Below, piece after piece: positions 1 through 7,773 of a DNA stretch of 50,772 bases. The notes below the pieces were generated by a model. The model worked only from the letters and a program-made list of their open reading frames with translations, did not search any database and was not told the origin of the DNA. A program made the translations under genes and the position numbers. Within the stretch, counting starts at the first letter, position 1. Every line of letters starts with the position of its first letter. Source of the DNA: Oscillospiraceae bacterium (lineage in GTDB: Bacteria; Bacillota; Clostridia; Oscillospirales; Oscillospiraceae). The stretch lies in the NCBI GenBank assembly GCA_017461585.1, contig JAFTYM010000036.1, positions 1 to 50,772 of the forward strand. The letters are read 5' to 3'.

Positions 1-155
1 ATATTGGCAAAACTGCAAGCACTTAAAAAGATAGTTTTTGTTCGTAAACGAGGCAGAAAAGCGCTGTAATACTGTATGTCTTACGAGCTTTGATAACGAT
101 GTTTACGGGCAAAGGATTTCTTTTTAAGCTTATGTTTTCTTTTCGGGTACACCCT
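1..155 (-). mobile_element. MITE-like element, copy A (cut by window edge)
   Basis: This is the reverse-oriented, edge-truncated copy of an element also seen at 38374-38566 and 50519-50772. Its outer end, about 129-155, is the complement of the terminal inverted repeat that begins AGGGTGTACCC, and it is followed by TT at 156-157, matching the AA/TT flank of the other copies. The inner part (GCAAAACTGCAAGC near the window start) belongs to the longer variant found at the right window edge. It codes for nothing recognisable. It ends 18 bp from the stop codon of the last gene of the ubiquitin-like operon. Confidence 0.8.
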
Positions 156-173
156 TTGGTTCCCTGTTTAATA

Positions 174-851
174 TTACGTCAACAGTATAAATAATGAAAA
201 GACGCTTACCAAGGTGGTCAGCAGCAAAAGTCCCAGTCCTGCGTATAAAAGCGCAGAGGGCAGCGAAACTGTGCCTTTTTCTTTTGTCTGCTTTGCAGAA
301 GGCAGCTTTACGGGCTTTTTATTATCGTCATCGTAGATGAAAAAGCCGTCCAGCTGGGAAATTACGCCCTCTTTTTTTGCGAAAAATCCACGGCTATCCT
401 TCACGGGGTCAACCACATAAGCCGTCTGAAAAGGCAGGTCAAAAAAGTTTTCCTGAATGAACATGTCATAGCTTGAGAGAAAAACATCATACCCCGGATG
501 GGTGTGGTGCCAGCCTAAAATAATCTTTTCGGGGCATCGCTTTTCGTGGCGTGTGTGGACATAGTCCCATGTGTCGTGGGTGAAGGTAAGTGATGAGGCG
601 GTGGCGTCCGTATATTTCGCCTCGATATACTCCGAGATGATAATATGCATGCCGTTTTCATCCTCAAGGTGCTGACCCAAGAGAATGCTGCCTGCCTCGT
701 TGTGTATATCCAGCGCGGAGTACTCCTCAATATCCCTGTATACATCCTGCTTTATATAGACCTTGACGCTGCCTTCCGTATCGCCTACAGGCTGAATATT
801 CTTCGGCAGCTTAACTGCAGGCCCGGTCGATTTTTTGCGGAAAATTGCCAT
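174..851 (-). CDS. Membrane-anchored JAMM/MPN (JAB) isopeptidase, last gene of the Ubl operon
   Basis: This 225-residue protein has a JAB/MPN metalloprotease fold. The JAMM signature is complete: Glu52, His116-x-His118-Pro, then Ser126 and Asp129 (HTHPGYDVFLSSYD). Enzymes of this family cut the isopeptide or peptide bond after a ubiquitin-like protein. A hydrophobic segment at about 200-224 ends the protein, so the catalytic domain should be tethered to the inner face of the membrane. It lies 3 bp after the RING-like gene and is paralogous to the JAB gene two genes upstream, sharing the IISxxIEAKYTDAT and ENFF blocks. The likely role is maturing or removing the Ubl at 6613-6885. The fold and motif are seen; the substrate is inferred from context. 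Confidence 0.9.
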   Translation of the reverse strand: MAIFRKKSTGPAVKLPKNIQPVGDTEGSVKVYIKQDVYRDIEEYSALDIHNEAGSILLGQHLEDENGMHIIISEYIEAKYTDATASSLTFTHDTWDYVHTRHEKRCPEKIILGWHHTHPGYDVFLSSYDMFIQENFFDLPFQTAYVVDPVKDSRGFFAKKEGVISQLDGFFIYDDDNKKPVKLPSAKQTKEKGTVSLPSALLYAGLGLLLLTTLVSVFSLFILLT

Positions 852-854
852 AGC

Positions 855-1622
855 TTACAGACCTAAGAGAACGGCGATAACGCAGGCGATGAAGCTGATG
901 AGAGCAGCTTTGTTCATGTCTGCGCCTGTGCGTGCGGCAAGATATTTGCTCTTGGCGGGCTCAGAGACATGGCTTGCAAAATCCGTTACCTTTTTGAGAT
1001 AGTCGCGGTACAGGTGGTTTGCAAATACACCGAAAACTGCGTAGCCTGCCCAGCAGAGTACGGTTCCTATCCAGCCCAAAAGCCCTGAGAGCAGAGAAGC
1101 GGCGATAAAGAGGGCGGCAGCGTGGACATACATCTTTCTGTAGATGCACCAGAAGGGGGAAATGAGAAATGCAGCCCAGTTCCAGCTTGCCTTGGAGTTT
1201 CCTGTGTCCATGTCGCGGAATTTGCGGTTATAAAAGTCCGTGTTCTGCTGGATATATGCGTCATAGGGACCTGTCAGCGGCTGCTGTACAGGGGGAGTGT
1301 AGGTCTGATGTGTGGGGTAAGCAGGGGGGACGGGAGTGGGACGAACAGGGGCAGGTGTGCCGTTTAGGCTGTTGCCGCAGGTGCCGCAGAAGGAGTCGCC
1401 GACTGTGTGGGGAGTTCCGCAGTAGGGGCAGAATGCCATACCTGCATTTTTTGCAGATGTGCCCTGAATGGTACCTGTACAGCCGAAAGTGGTGCACTCC
1501 TGATTTTCAACCCAGCACTCCTTATGGTGGGGCATTTCGCATACGCTGCAGATAACAACGTCGTCACCTTCTTTAAAAGGTGTTTTGCAATAGGGACAGG
1601 TTTTGCCTAAAAATTCGCTCAT
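855..1622 (-). CDS. Prokaryotic RING-like / zinc-ribbon membrane protein, candidate E3
   Basis: This 255-residue protein has an N-terminal treble-clef RING-like module with ligands in the order C9xxC12, C25xxC28, H33xxC36, C43, C48, as in prokaryotic RING finger family 1. A classical zinc ribbon (C65xxC68, C79xxC82) and a Pro/Thr/Gln-rich linker follow. The C-terminal half resembles DUF2628, with WNWAAFLISPFW and several membrane segments (about 148-205 and 240-255). RING modules recruit E2 enzymes, and an E2-like gene lies two genes upstream, so a ligase (E3) role at the membrane is plausible but inferred. The start codon overlaps the stop of the upstream JAB gene (ATGA), showing translational coupling. 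It could instead be only a structural scaffold. Confidence 0.85.
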   Translation of the reverse strand: MSEFLGKTCPYCKTPFKEGDDVVICSVCEMPHHKECWVENQECTTFGCTGTIQGTSAKNAGMAFCPYCGTPHTVGDSFCGTCGNSLNGTPAPVRPTPVPPAYPTHQTYTPPVQQPLTGPYDAYIQQNTDFYNRKFRDMDTGNSKASWNWAAFLISPFWCIYRKMYVHAAALFIAASLLSGLLGWIGTVLCWAGYAVFGVFANHLYRDYLKKVTDFASHVSEPAKSKYLAARTGADMNKAALISFIACVIAVLLGL

Positions 1623-2521
1623 TCTGCAGGTTCTCCTTCCTGAGTGGTGGTGTCAGTATTCTCTGACTGGGTTGTGTCCGTGTCGGCTGCGCCGTCTGTC
1701 TCTTCTGCGGGAGTGAGAGCGTTTACCTGTGTCTGCAGAGAGCTGACCTGCTGGTCAAGAACGGCAAAGTTCTGATTATAGCTGTAGATCATGGATTCCG
1801 TTGTCTTTTCAAGCTTGGTTATTCTGCTGCCGAGACTCATTATGACAAACGCCATGACTACCATAACGACGCACATTGCGGCGATGATGACATTTTGTGT
1901 GTTAAAGGGTGAGCGCACAGAGGAGGGCGTGACGTTTTTGGAATCCTCGTCCACCTCTACGGTTATCTTCTTGCCCGTCTTGTCGTAAATGTAAAAGCCG
2001 GGGCACTTTGTAAGTACGCCGTTTATCCAGAAATAGAAGCCCTCTGTGTTCTGAATGGGGTCTACAACATAGGCGATGTCGTGTTCGTCGCTGAAGAAGT
2101 TCTCGTGAATAAACTTGTCATACTCGGACAGGAAGATGCCGAAGTTGGGATGTGTGTGTATCCAGCCTACGATCTTTTTGCCGGGGAAGCGCTCCGCCAT
2201 CTCCTTGTGGCAATGCTCCCATGTCTCGTGGGTGAACTTCAATGTTGTGGGAGTGGCATCGGTGTATTTAGCCTCGATAAAGCCGGAGATGATGATGTGC
2301 ATTTTGCCGAACTCCTGCACTACCTCACCGATGAGCATGCCGCCGCTCTCGTTTTCCGTCTTGTTTGCGGCAAAACGGCGAATTTTCTTATAGACGTTCT
2401 GAGCGATGTAGATGTTCTTGTCCTCAGTAACTCTCTCGCCTACGGCTACGATGTTCTGGGGAAGACCGCCAAGATCCTCCTGCGGTTTTGTTTTTGCTTT
2501 TTTTGTCTTTTTCTTAGCCAT
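1619..2521 (-). CDS. Membrane-anchored JAMM/MPN (JAB) isopeptidase with coiled-coil tail
   Basis: I chose the ATG at 2521 (MAKKKTKK) because a GGAG lies 8 bp before it; an in-frame GTG at 2530 is also possible. The 300-residue protein has a Lys-rich N-terminus and a JAB domain with intact JAMM residues Glu58, His122-x-His124-Pro, Ser132 and Asp135 (HTHPNFGIFLSEYD). One membrane span at about 210-230 is followed by a probable coiled coil and an acidic Thr/Glu-rich tail. The order implies a cytoplasmic protease domain and a tail on the far side of the membrane. It is a diverged paralogue of the JAB at 174-851; two such enzymes may split precursor processing from deconjugation (inference). It starts 5 bp after the serine protease stop and overlaps the RING gene. 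Confidence 0.9.
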   Translation of the reverse strand: MAKKKTKKAKTKPQEDLGGLPQNIVAVGERVTEDKNIYIAQNVYKKIRRFAANKTENESGGMLIGEVVQEFGKMHIIISGFIEAKYTDATPTTLKFTHETWEHCHKEMAERFPGKKIVGWIHTHPNFGIFLSEYDKFIHENFFSDEHDIAYVVDPIQNTEGFYFWINGVLTKCPGFYIYDKTGKKITVEVDEDSKNVTPSSVRSPFNTQNVIIAAMCVVMVVMAFVIMSLGSRITKLEKTTESMIYSYNQNFAVLDQQVSSLQTQVNALTPAEETDGAADTDTTQSENTDTTTQEGEPAE

Positions 2522-2526
2522 GAAAA

Positions 2527-3510
2527 TCACTCCATGAATTCGATTTCAAAGTCAGTTCTCTCTGTGGGGTCAACTGTTATTTCTATGGGCTCTTCCGTAA
2601 AGGGTTCGGGTGAGTGTCTGCGCTTTACGGTTATATATGTGATAAGACCGATGTTTGCAAGGAAGGATACGCCGAATAAAATGGCGAGAATTGCCACCTC
2701 GGTCCTGTTGTTCTCGATGATTACGTTCGGCTGTGCCTCAGGGGGAGTGTAGCCTTCTGAAGGGGTATCTCCGCCGGCAGAACCGTCAGGCGTTAAATTG
2801 TCAAAATCTGAAAAATCGGGCGCCTCATCTTCAGGCTCCGAAGGTACAGCGGGAGCTGTAACGGTGCTTTCAATGTTGCCCTTGTCGTTAAATTCAAGAC
2901 CGCAGGAAATGAGAAAATCAATGGCGGTGTCAATTGGGATGGCAAAGCCGATGCCCTCGCTGTTGGTGTATTTAAGGGTGTTTATGCCCAGAACCTCACC
3001 GTTGTCGTTGAGCAGAGGACCGCCTGAGTTGCCGCTGTTTATGGGGGCGTCTATCTGAATGTAATAGTAGCCGTCCATCTCGCGGTTTTTGGCTGAAATT
3101 GCGCCTGTTGTGAGCGTATAGCTTAAGCCGCGGGGAGCGCCGATGGTGTAGATATCCTCGCCTATTTTGGCGGAGTCAATGTCGCCTTTGGGCAGGGGTG
3201 TGAACTCAGCCCCGTCAACCACTAAAAGGGCAATGTCCAGATCATAGTCAGCTGCGCAGATATAGGCAGGGTAGCTGTTTCCGTCATAGGTGTCCACGGT
3301 TATGGTGCGCGCGCCCTCAATAACGTGGGCGTTTGTGATGACGGTGTTGGGACCTGCGGCAAAGCCTGAGCCTATAGCCTCGTCTGTGTAGATGACGAAT
3401 ACGGACTCGTAGACCTTTTCCGCGTCAAAGCCTATGGCATATACAAAGAAAGAGGAGGCAAACAGACACAGTAAAAGAACGGTAAGAATAATGGTCGTAA
3501 ACTTTTTCAT
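2527..3510 (-). CDS. Membrane trypsin-like serine protease of the Ubl operon
   Basis: This 327-residue protein has an N-terminal signal or anchor segment (6-25), a trypsin-like domain with His62 (NAHVIEGA), Asp92 (DYDLDIAL) and Ser162 in GNSGGP, a Pro/Glu-rich linker, and a membrane span at about 270-292 with a short charged cytoplasmic tail. No PDZ domain is visible, unlike HtrA. The protease domain should therefore lie outside the membrane while the conjugation enzymes lie inside. It sits between the E2-FHA and JAB genes with short gaps, so it is part of the same operon. It might act on the outer domains of the membrane partners or sense envelope stress; this is inference. The protease assignment itself is firm. 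Confidence 0.9.
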   Translation of the reverse strand: MKKFTTIILTVLLLCLFASSFFVYAIGFDAEKVYESVFVIYTDEAIGSGFAAGPNTVITNAHVIEGARTITVDTYDGNSYPAYICAADYDLDIALLVVDGAEFTPLPKGDIDSAKIGEDIYTIGAPRGLSYTLTTGAISAKNREMDGYYYIQIDAPINSGNSGGPLLNDNGEVLGINTLKYTNSEGIGFAIPIDTAIDFLISCGLEFNDKGNIESTVTAPAVPSEPEDEAPDFSDFDNLTPDGSAGGDTPSEGYTPPEAQPNVIIENNRTEVAILAILFGVSFLANIGLITYITVKRRHSPEPFTEEPIEITVDPTERTDFEIEFME

Positions 3511-3531
3511 AGCTGTTTGCCTCCGAAAATT

Positions 3532-5415
3532 TTATTTTGTATGGAATACCAGTACAGAGTTGCCGATGGCAATCGTGTCGCCCTGTCTTAAGATGCGGCG
3601 CTCTGACTTCATGCCGTTGACAACTGTGCCCATGGGAGTACCCTTGTCAACGATTACATATTTGCTGCCCTCCAGGACGATGTCGCAATGGTGAGGAGCC
3701 ACCAGCTTGTCCTTAAAGAGAACGATGGAGTTTTTGCTGTTGTTGCCGATGCTTGTTGTGCCTGCAAAGACCAGATATTCCTTGCCCTCAAACTCGCCTC
3801 GGATGACCTTGAGCCATGCCTGCTTTGCAAACTGCTCCAAAAGACCTACGCCAAGACCGATAAGCATGCCCATGATGACGATTGCAACACCGCGGGAGAC
3901 AACGTCGTTGGGTACGATCTCAAGAATGTAGTTAAACAGGAAGCCGCCCAAAAATGCACCGACGAGACCGCCGAGAGCGCAGAATACGATGCGCTTTACC
4001 TGAGGCTTGATAAGACCGATGGAAATTCCGACGCCAAGACCCATTATTGCCCAGCCGAGACCGCGGACGAACGCGGACATAAAGGCTGTGGGATCGTCAC
4101 CAAGAAGCTCAGCGTACATAAGCTGTGCCACATAGCCGCTGCCGAAGCCGATGACAAGGGAGATGACAGCGCCGATAGCGCCGTACATGGCTGCCTTGCT
4201 GCCTGAGCCGTAGAAGATACCTTCACCAAGACCCAAAAGCAGACCGATGAACAGGGCGATGACCGCAGACCACATGGCTGTGCTCATTCTTGTTACGGAT
4301 GAAACCTGCTCAAAGAACTCTTCATCTGAGCCTGCATAGTTGATGTATGCGTTGTAAAGAGCCTCGTCTGCCTTGTCGGAGAGCTCAAGGTATTTTTCGA
4401 CGGCAGTAAGCTCTGTCTCAGATGCCTGTGCAATCCAAACACCCATGTTGTTTGTATCCTCGGCGTTTAAACCGTTTATTCTGCAGTAGTCCTCGTAGTA
4501 TTCGTTTACCACTTCAAAGGCGTTGTTTGCCTGCTGGTCGTAGGAGTAATAGTCCACAAGCTCGGGATGTCCTGCAAGCTTTGCAGCCGTCGCATCGGAA
4601 AGGAGCGTTGAACCCAGAACTTCGGATACGATGAAGCCTAAAAATGCACCGATAATCGCCCAGAGAAGACCCTTTGTCAAAATGGTCTTGAAGTTGATTC
4701 GCTTACCCTTTGCAGCGGAAGATGCACCCTGAATACGCTGTGCCGTGGGGACAAATTCGATACCTGCCAGCTCTTCTGCGGTTATCTCAAAGTCGTTGCC
4801 GTCGTCCTCAGGGATTACGGGGACAGGCTCGGGAACGGGTTCGGGTTCGGGTTCGGGAGTGGGCTCCGGTGTCTCTGTGATGACTTCTTCTTCAGACTCA
4901 TCGTCAAAGAGGTCTATCTCGATCCTCTCGGGTACCTTGTCTGCCTCTGCCATGTATAGCTCGACATTTCCGATGGGGAAGAGGTGACGGTTGTCCATCG
5001 CCCACTGAGCTGCGTCTGCAGAAAGAGGGCTGTAGGAGTTCCAGGATTTATACTGGATCATGTCGCCGATATTTACGATGATATCGGAAAGAGACTCACC
5101 TGCTCCCCAAATATCGCCGATGCAGATCTGACCGTCGCGGAAGTTGGGGTGCCAGATAGGTGTGAGGATCTTGCAGATGGGTTTATAGCGGGGATAATCG
5201 GAGTGGAGGGTTATCTCCACCTCGTGACGGCTCAAAGTCTCTATCTTGCCGTCGGGCAGAAGATAGATGCCGTTTACAAAGTATGTAACGTGGTATTTCT
5301 CGGGAGGCTCGGTGCCTACAGGGGTGATGATAATATTCTTATGCCCCGTAAAGTCACGCTGGATCTGCTCCCAGTCAGATGCGATACGACGCATTCTTAC
5401 TGACATATTTGCCAT
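3532..5415 (-). CDS. E2-like (UBC fold) conjugating enzyme fused to six membrane segments and an FHA domain
   Basis: This 627-residue protein has an N-terminal E2/UBC-like domain (about 1-150) with His89-Pro90-Asn91 and a cysteine seven residues later (Cys98, in GQICIGD), the arrangement of a ubiquitin-conjugating enzyme active site. An acidic Pro/Glu-repeat linker (about 168-205) leads to membrane segments near 249-268, 379-397, 408-430, 451-468, 475-497 and 508-527, with a loop of about 110 residues after the first. The C-terminal 80 residues are an FHA domain (TSIGNNSKNSIVL to NG and GDTIAIGN). Six spans put both end domains in the cytoplasm. The FHA lacks the usual phosphothreonine-contacting Arg (Asn558) and Ser (Ala573). 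An AAAGGAG precedes the ATG. It follows the E1 gene by 12 bp. Confidence 0.9.
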   Translation of the reverse strand: MANMSVRMRRIASDWEQIQRDFTGHKNIIITPVGTEPPEKYHVTYFVNGIYLLPDGKIETLSRHEVEITLHSDYPRYKPICKILTPIWHPNFRDGQICIGDIWGAGESLSDIIVNIGDMIQYKSWNSYSPLSADAAQWAMDNRHLFPIGNVELYMAEADKVPERIEIDLFDDESEEEVITETPEPTPEPEPEPVPEPVPVIPEDDGNDFEITAEELAGIEFVPTAQRIQGASSAAKGKRINFKTILTKGLLWAIIGAFLGFIVSEVLGSTLLSDATAAKLAGHPELVDYYSYDQQANNAFEVVNEYYEDYCRINGLNAEDTNNMGVWIAQASETELTAVEKYLELSDKADEALYNAYINYAGSDEEFFEQVSSVTRMSTAMWSAVIALFIGLLLGLGEGIFYGSGSKAAMYGAIGAVISLVIGFGSGYVAQLMYAELLGDDPTAFMSAFVRGLGWAIMGLGVGISIGLIKPQVKRIVFCALGGLVGAFLGGFLFNYILEIVPNDVVSRGVAIVIMGMLIGLGVGLLEQFAKQAWLKVIRGEFEGKEYLVFAGTTSIGNNSKNSIVLFKDKLVAPHHCDIVLEGSKYVIVDKGTPMGTVVNGMKSERRILRQGDTIAIGNSVLVFHTK

Positions 5416-5427
5416 ATTTTTTCTCCT

Positions 5428-6612
5428 TTAAAGTCCCTCAAAGACTTCGTCAAAATCTGAGGTAAACTCAAAATAGCGCATCTCATAGCCCACTCTGCCG
5501 CTTATGATGTGCAGAAGGGGAATTCCGATTTCAAAAGGTGTCTTGTCGAGAAAATCTTCCGTGCCCGTGATGGAGTGTACGGTGTCGAAATTCATGGTCT
5601 TGCCGCAAATGGGGCAGACAATGTCCTGTCCGCGCAGTTTGTGCAGGGGCATGAAAATTTCCTTGTTTTCCGAGCATGAGCAGTGGGCTCTTGTTACTAT
5701 GTCGCGGTCAAAGTCTATGACGGCATTTTCTCCCATCTCGGCTTTTACTTCGGAAAGAAGCTGACCCAAAGTTATGCTTCTTGCGCTCCAAGGCTTTTCC
5801 TCGATGTTCTCGTAGGTGTCGTGGCTCATGCAGTCAGGCTTGCGCTGATACTCCACAACATAGGAGTCGTGAGTAAGCCCGTTGAAGACATAGCACTTGC
5901 CGGCGAGTGTGGGCAGACCGCGGTCTGCGTGCAGAAGCTTTAAAAGCTCCTGTACCTGTACACCTGCGATGACCGCAGAGGAGGTTGGAGTTGTGGGTAT
6001 TTTGCCCTCTGCCATCTGCTCGTGAGTTAAGAGCGCACAGGATTTGCGCTTGTTTATAAGCTTCCAGTCTAATTCTGTCATGGTGCACTCATAGCATGCT
6101 CCCTCAGGAGGAGTGAACACACGGGCAAAGCCGTTAAGTGCCTCGATCGCGCCGTCTATAAAGGGCTTATTCACCTTATAGCAGGACTGGTTTATGGCAA
6201 GGCGTGCCTCTCTGTTGTCAAGGCCGCCCAAAACCGCGTCCATGCGTCTGAAAACACCTAGACCAATATCGTCGATTATGTTGGAAATAAAAGCCTTTGC
6301 CTTGACATCAGGATTCATCTCAGAGGCTCTCTCGGCAGCAACCTCAGCCTTGTATCTGCCCACGTCATGTGCGCGGTAGAGTACGGATCTTGTGAGGTTG
6401 GTGTGCTCGATTTTGTCCATGTCGATGATGAGGATTCTGCCGATGCCAAGGAGCGTAAGATTCTTTATAAGCTCATTTCCTATGGCACCTGCGCCAACCA
6501 CCATGATGCATGCGTTTTTAAGTCTGTCCTGCTCCCACCAGGGGATAAGACGAAGACGGGAATATCTGTCCTCTTCAAATTCAGAGGAGTTAAGCTCTAA
6601 AACCTCAGCCAT
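5428..6612 (-). CDS. E1-like (ThiF/UBA fold) ubiquitin-like activating enzyme
   Basis: This 394-residue protein has a Rossmann ATP-binding core with GAGAIG at 40-45, an Asp-x-Asp segment (IDMDKIEHTNLTR, 63-75), Lys88 and DNR at 132-134, all typical of E1 adenylation domains. CYEC (173-176) is a likely metal site. KSCALLTHEQ followed by IPTTPTSSAVIAG matches the crossover loop of canonical E1s, so Cys192 is the best candidate for the thioester cysteine. A second metal site (C311, C313, C333, C336) and a short C-terminal domain follow. It should adenylate the C-terminus of the Ubl encoded directly upstream (stop and start are adjacent, TAAATG) and pass it to the E2-like Cys98. The E1 identity is firm; the order of transfer is known for the family. 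Confidence 0.92.
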   Translation of the reverse strand: MAEVLELNSSEFEEDRYSRLRLIPWWEQDRLKNACIMVVGAGAIGNELIKNLTLLGIGRILIIDMDKIEHTNLTRSVLYRAHDVGRYKAEVAAERASEMNPDVKAKAFISNIIDDIGLGVFRRMDAVLGGLDNREARLAINQSCYKVNKPFIDGAIEALNGFARVFTPPEGACYECTMTELDWKLINKRKSCALLTHEQMAEGKIPTTPTSSAVIAGVQVQELLKLLHADRGLPTLAGKCYVFNGLTHDSYVVEYQRKPDCMSHDTYENIEEKPWSARSITLGQLLSEVKAEMGENAVIDFDRDIVTRAHCSCSENKEIFMPLHKLRGQDIVCPICGKTMNFDTVHSITGTEDFLDKTPFEIGIPLLHIISGRVGYEMRYFEFTSDFDEVFEGL

Positions 6613-6885
6613 TTATGCACCTGCGGTGATCTCAGGCTGAAGGCGGAGAACGTCGCCGTCCTTTACGCCTGCCTCAGCAAATGTCTGAGATTCTAAAAGC
6701 TGGCGGCCGGATACCTTGTGGATGAACTTGTAGCTGATGGGGTTGCCGTCAGGACCCACAGAGGGGAGCTTTATCTTCTCAATGAGCTTTACCATGATGA
6801 TGCCGGACTTGATATCGTCGGGCAGACCGACCTTCTGCTCTTTGTTGCCTGTTGCGTCTACGATGATTACATTAAGTTTTCCCAT
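6613..6885 (-). CDS. Ubiquitin-like (YukD/EsaB-like beta-grasp) modifier protein
   Basis: This 90-residue protein has a beta-grasp pattern: the N-terminal strand LNVIIVDA, a helix near 24-38, a conserved SYKFIHKVSGRQL strand-turn region, and GVKDGDVLRL near the end, as in YukD-like Ubl proteins. The tail is EITAGA, so the last glycine is followed by one alanine; removal of that residue would expose a Gly end for E1 activation (inference). It is the first gene of the E1-E2-JAB operon, preceded by a strong GGAGG site and, 30 bp further up, by a terminator-like hairpin. The Ubl call rests on fold-like features plus context. A stand-alone YukD protein of a type VII secretion system is the alternative, but no secretion genes are nearby. 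Confidence 0.82.
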   Translation of the reverse strand: MGKLNVIIVDATGNKEQKVGLPDDIKSGIIMVKLIEKIKLPSVGPDGNPISYKFIHKVSGRQLLESQTFAEAGVKDGDVLRLQPEITAGA

Positions 6886-6906
6886 TTAATTTTTCCTCCT
6901 GTTTTG

Positions 6907-6942
6907 CTAAAAAAGCACGCCGCGAAAACTTTCGCGGCGTGC
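6907..6942 (-). terminator. Strong intrinsic terminator just upstream of the Ubl gene
   Basis: Perfect 13-bp arms GCACGCCGCGAAA (6915-6927) and TTTCGCGGCGTGC (6930-6942) are followed on the minus strand by a T run. The hairpin ends the zinc-ribbon transcript and leaves under 30 bp for a Ubl promoter, so the Ubl operon may be fed by read-through or by a promoter inside the upstream gene. Confidence 0.85.
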
Positions 6943-6969
6943 ATGCAGTTGCGTGTTAAGTGTGGTGTA

Positions 6970-7725
6970 TTAGTCCTTCCACTCGTACATGACTTCAAGA
7001 CCGCTGTCGGGATGATATGTCCAGCTTACCTCAACGTCACTTGTCTCGTCATACTGTCTGCCGTCCAGTGCGCGAGTCTCGCCCATCTTCTCATATGTGG
7101 AAGAGGGGAAGCCAAGCTCGGCATTGATGGACTCAAGAGTGTAGTATGCTGTGAGATCAATATAGTCGTCTTCGTCGTTGGGGTTTGTGTCGATGGTCAT
7201 ATAGCTGCCGTCGGAAGAAATGTTGCACCAGGAATTATACTTGATGTCGGAGAACATCTTGTTGAAGTCTTTCTTTCCGCCGCCGCCTGCGAGGATGATG
7301 ATGAGAATGATGACAACGACAGCAGCGCCGATGATGATAGGTACGATGGGCTTCTTTTTCTTCTTTGTGTCAATATTTGCGTTGAACTGGTTGATGGCAC
7401 CGGAAACGCCGGGAGCCATTGTAGCAGTAGCCTTTGTGCCGCATACGGGGCAGAAAGCCTGACCCTCATTAAGCTCTGTGCTGCAGTTAGCGCATACGGG
7501 AGTTGCGGGAGCCGCAGGTGCAGCAGGAGCAGGCATAGCGGGAGCGCCGCAGTTGCCGCAGAAAGCCTGACCGGGGTTGATGGAAGCGCCGCAGTTAGCG
7601 CAGTTAAAGGGCTGAGGAGCAGCGGGTTCTTCAACTACAGGGGGGACATACTTTGTGCCGCAGTTACCGCAGAAAGCCTGACCTTCGTTAAGCTCTGCAC
7701 CACAGCCGGAACAGATGATGCTCAT
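6970..7725 (-). CDS. Triple zinc-ribbon membrane protein
   Basis: The ATG at 7725 is chosen because a CGGAGGAAA site lies just before it; a longer frame to 7923 would overlap a promoter and the preceding gene. The 251-residue protein has three zinc ribbons (C5/C8/C19/C22, C42/C45/C56/C59, C78/C81/C92/C95) separated by Ala/Pro linkers, a Lys-rich stop, one membrane span at about 126-146, and an 85-residue outer domain without a recognised family. Zinc ribbons of this type bind protein partners or nucleic acid. It is codirectional with the Ubl operon and separated from it only by a terminator hairpin, so it may be an accessory component (inference). Confidence 0.85.
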   Translation of the reverse strand: MSIICSGCGAELNEGQAFCGNCGTKYVPPVVEEPAAPQPFNCANCGASINPGQAFCGNCGAPAMPAPAAPAAPATPVCANCSTELNEGQAFCPVCGTKATATMAPGVSGAINQFNANIDTKKKKKPIVPIIIGAAVVVIILIIILAGGGGKKDFNKMFSDIKYNSWCNISSDGSYMTIDTNPNDEDDYIDLTAYYTLESINAELGFPSSTYEKMGETRALDGRQYDETSDVEVSWTYHPDSGLEVMYEWKD

Positions 7726-7773
7726 TAAAATTTCCTCCGAATCTACGTGTTTATATAGTATACAATAAAGAAT

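Noticed and set aside
6613-6885. Type VII secretion YukD/EsaB role for the Ubl
   Set aside because: No EssC, EsxA-like or other secretion genes are near, whereas E1, E2 and JAB genes are directly adjacent.
6718-7728. 336-codon plus-strand frame opposite the zinc-ribbon gene
   Set aside because: It spans a terminator hairpin and a gene boundary and has a low-complexity Cys/Ser/Ala pattern typical of reverse frames.
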